From Spirosomataceae bacterium (GTDB lineage: Bacteria; Bacteroidota; Bacteroidia; Cytophagales; Spirosomataceae): 6,138 nt of DNA. The position numbers and the translations under genes were made by a program. This document shows positions 5,911 to 6,138 of the stretch, piece after piece. The notes below the pieces were generated by a model. The model was not told the DNA's origin and searched no databases. It saw nothing but the letters and a program-made list of their open reading frames with translations. Position 1 is the first letter of the stretch, and each line of letters opens with the position of its first letter. The stretch covers positions 1 through 6,138 of the forward strand of contig JALOLW010000260.1 in NCBI GenBank assembly GCA_025455795.1. The letters run 5' to 3'.

Positions 5911-5942
5911 AGAAACTTTGATAGTGAGAAACTTTGATAGTG
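5911..5942. repeat. Perfect 16-base tandem duplication
   Basis: AGAAACTTTGATAGTG occurs twice head to tail (5911-5926 and 5927-5942) with no mismatch. Sixteen is not a multiple of three, so gaining or losing a unit shifts any frame passing through. It lies 12 bases after the stop of the WD40 fragment. Confidence 0.95.
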
Positions 5943-5990
5943 TTCTTCTTGTAAGTGCATTTTCGTTTAGGATTTTGATTTGAAAAAACA

Positions 5991-6138
5991 ATGCAATTGA
6001 ATCTTTTCTTGGCGAAGCTACTAGTTTTGAGTGCACAAGTTTGTTTCTGTTTTCGCGCTTCAGTGGCAGGCCCTAGGGTCATCTTTGCCATTGTTATTCC
6101 CGTTTGTAATTTTTCGTCCAATGCGGATCATGCAGGGC
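5991..6138 (+). CDS. Possible secreted protein, N-terminal part; runs off the right edge
   Basis: From ATG 5991 the frame stays open to the window end (49 residues). It begins MQLNLFLAKLLVLSAQVCFC, with FRASVAG next, resembling a signal peptide with possible cleavage near residues 24-27. The following RVIFAIVIPVCNF (30-42) is hydrophobic and strand-like, as at the start of many alpha/beta domains, but I cannot assign a family. TTGATTTG (5975-5982) matches the -7 consensus at 7 of 8 positions, with a TTG 23 bases before it, but it is only 8 bases from the ATG. The opposite strand also has a long frame here (5756-6121) with no recognisable features. The short visible length keeps this call weak. 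Confidence 0.4.
   Translation, partial: MQLNLFLAKLLVLSAQVCFCFRASVAGPRVIFAIVIPVCNFSSNADHAG

Noticed and set aside
5756..6121. 121-codon open frame on the minus strand, and a 91-codon frame at 5761-6036
   Set aside because: Neither resembles a known family or has a clear domain pattern. The left part is the antisense of the WD40-like segment and both cross the 16-base duplication. The adjacent hairpin terminator is the only point in their favour.
1..6138. CRISPR array, tRNA or rRNA gene, insertion sequence ends, or a phage-defence cluster
   Set aside because: I found no regular spacer-repeat pattern, no cloverleaf candidate, no transposase motif and no nuclease, helicase or toxin domains in any frame read.

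Overview
The window looks like chromosomal DNA from a Bacteroidota bacterium, most likely of the order Cytophagales. The reasons are a single-domain DUF4159 protein, a DUF5522 mini-protein, a membrane fatty-acid desaturase and an EntS-like exporter of Bacteroidota type, a TAnnTTTG-type -7 element, and the general lack of Shine-Dalgarno sequences before start codons. The phylum call is fairly safe. The order is inferred from gene style, without any database search.

Left part, plus strand. Bases 1-474 are the 3' end of an AT-rich gene for a core-2/I-branching (GT14-type) glycosyltransferase that enters from the left edge. After about 150 non-coding bases comes a two-gene unit, rsmE (16S rRNA m3U1498 methyltransferase) and a secreted DUF4159 protein, one base apart. 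A separate gene for an integral-membrane fatty acyl desaturase follows behind its own probable promoter. It ends at a strong two-way hairpin terminator (2943-2978).

Centre, minus strand. Reading right to left from about 5551, four genes run in one direction: a secreted beta-barrel-like outer membrane protein, an alkyltransferase-like (ATL) DNA repair protein without the catalytic Cys, a 12-TM MFS exporter of the EntS/MFS_3 type, and a 57-residue DUF5522 protein with a GTG start. The first three are 7 and 17 bases apart and look like an operon. DUF5522 follows after 66 bases and ends exactly at the shared terminator, so the desaturase and this cluster converge there.

Right part, 5552-6138. 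This holds the probable promoter of the minus-strand cluster, a second hairpin terminator (5716-5745), a lone WD40 repeat on the plus strand that ends in a stop codon, a perfect 16-base tandem duplication just beyond it, and the start of a possible secreted protein that runs off the right edge. It reads as a decayed or rearranged intergenic region.

I do not see a convincing new multi-gene system. The most useful observations are the easily missed DUF5522 gene, the orphan WD40 repeat with the adjacent duplication, the Gln-for-His change in the desaturase's third His box, and a dispersed-repeat-like sequence inside the DUF4159 signal-peptide region.
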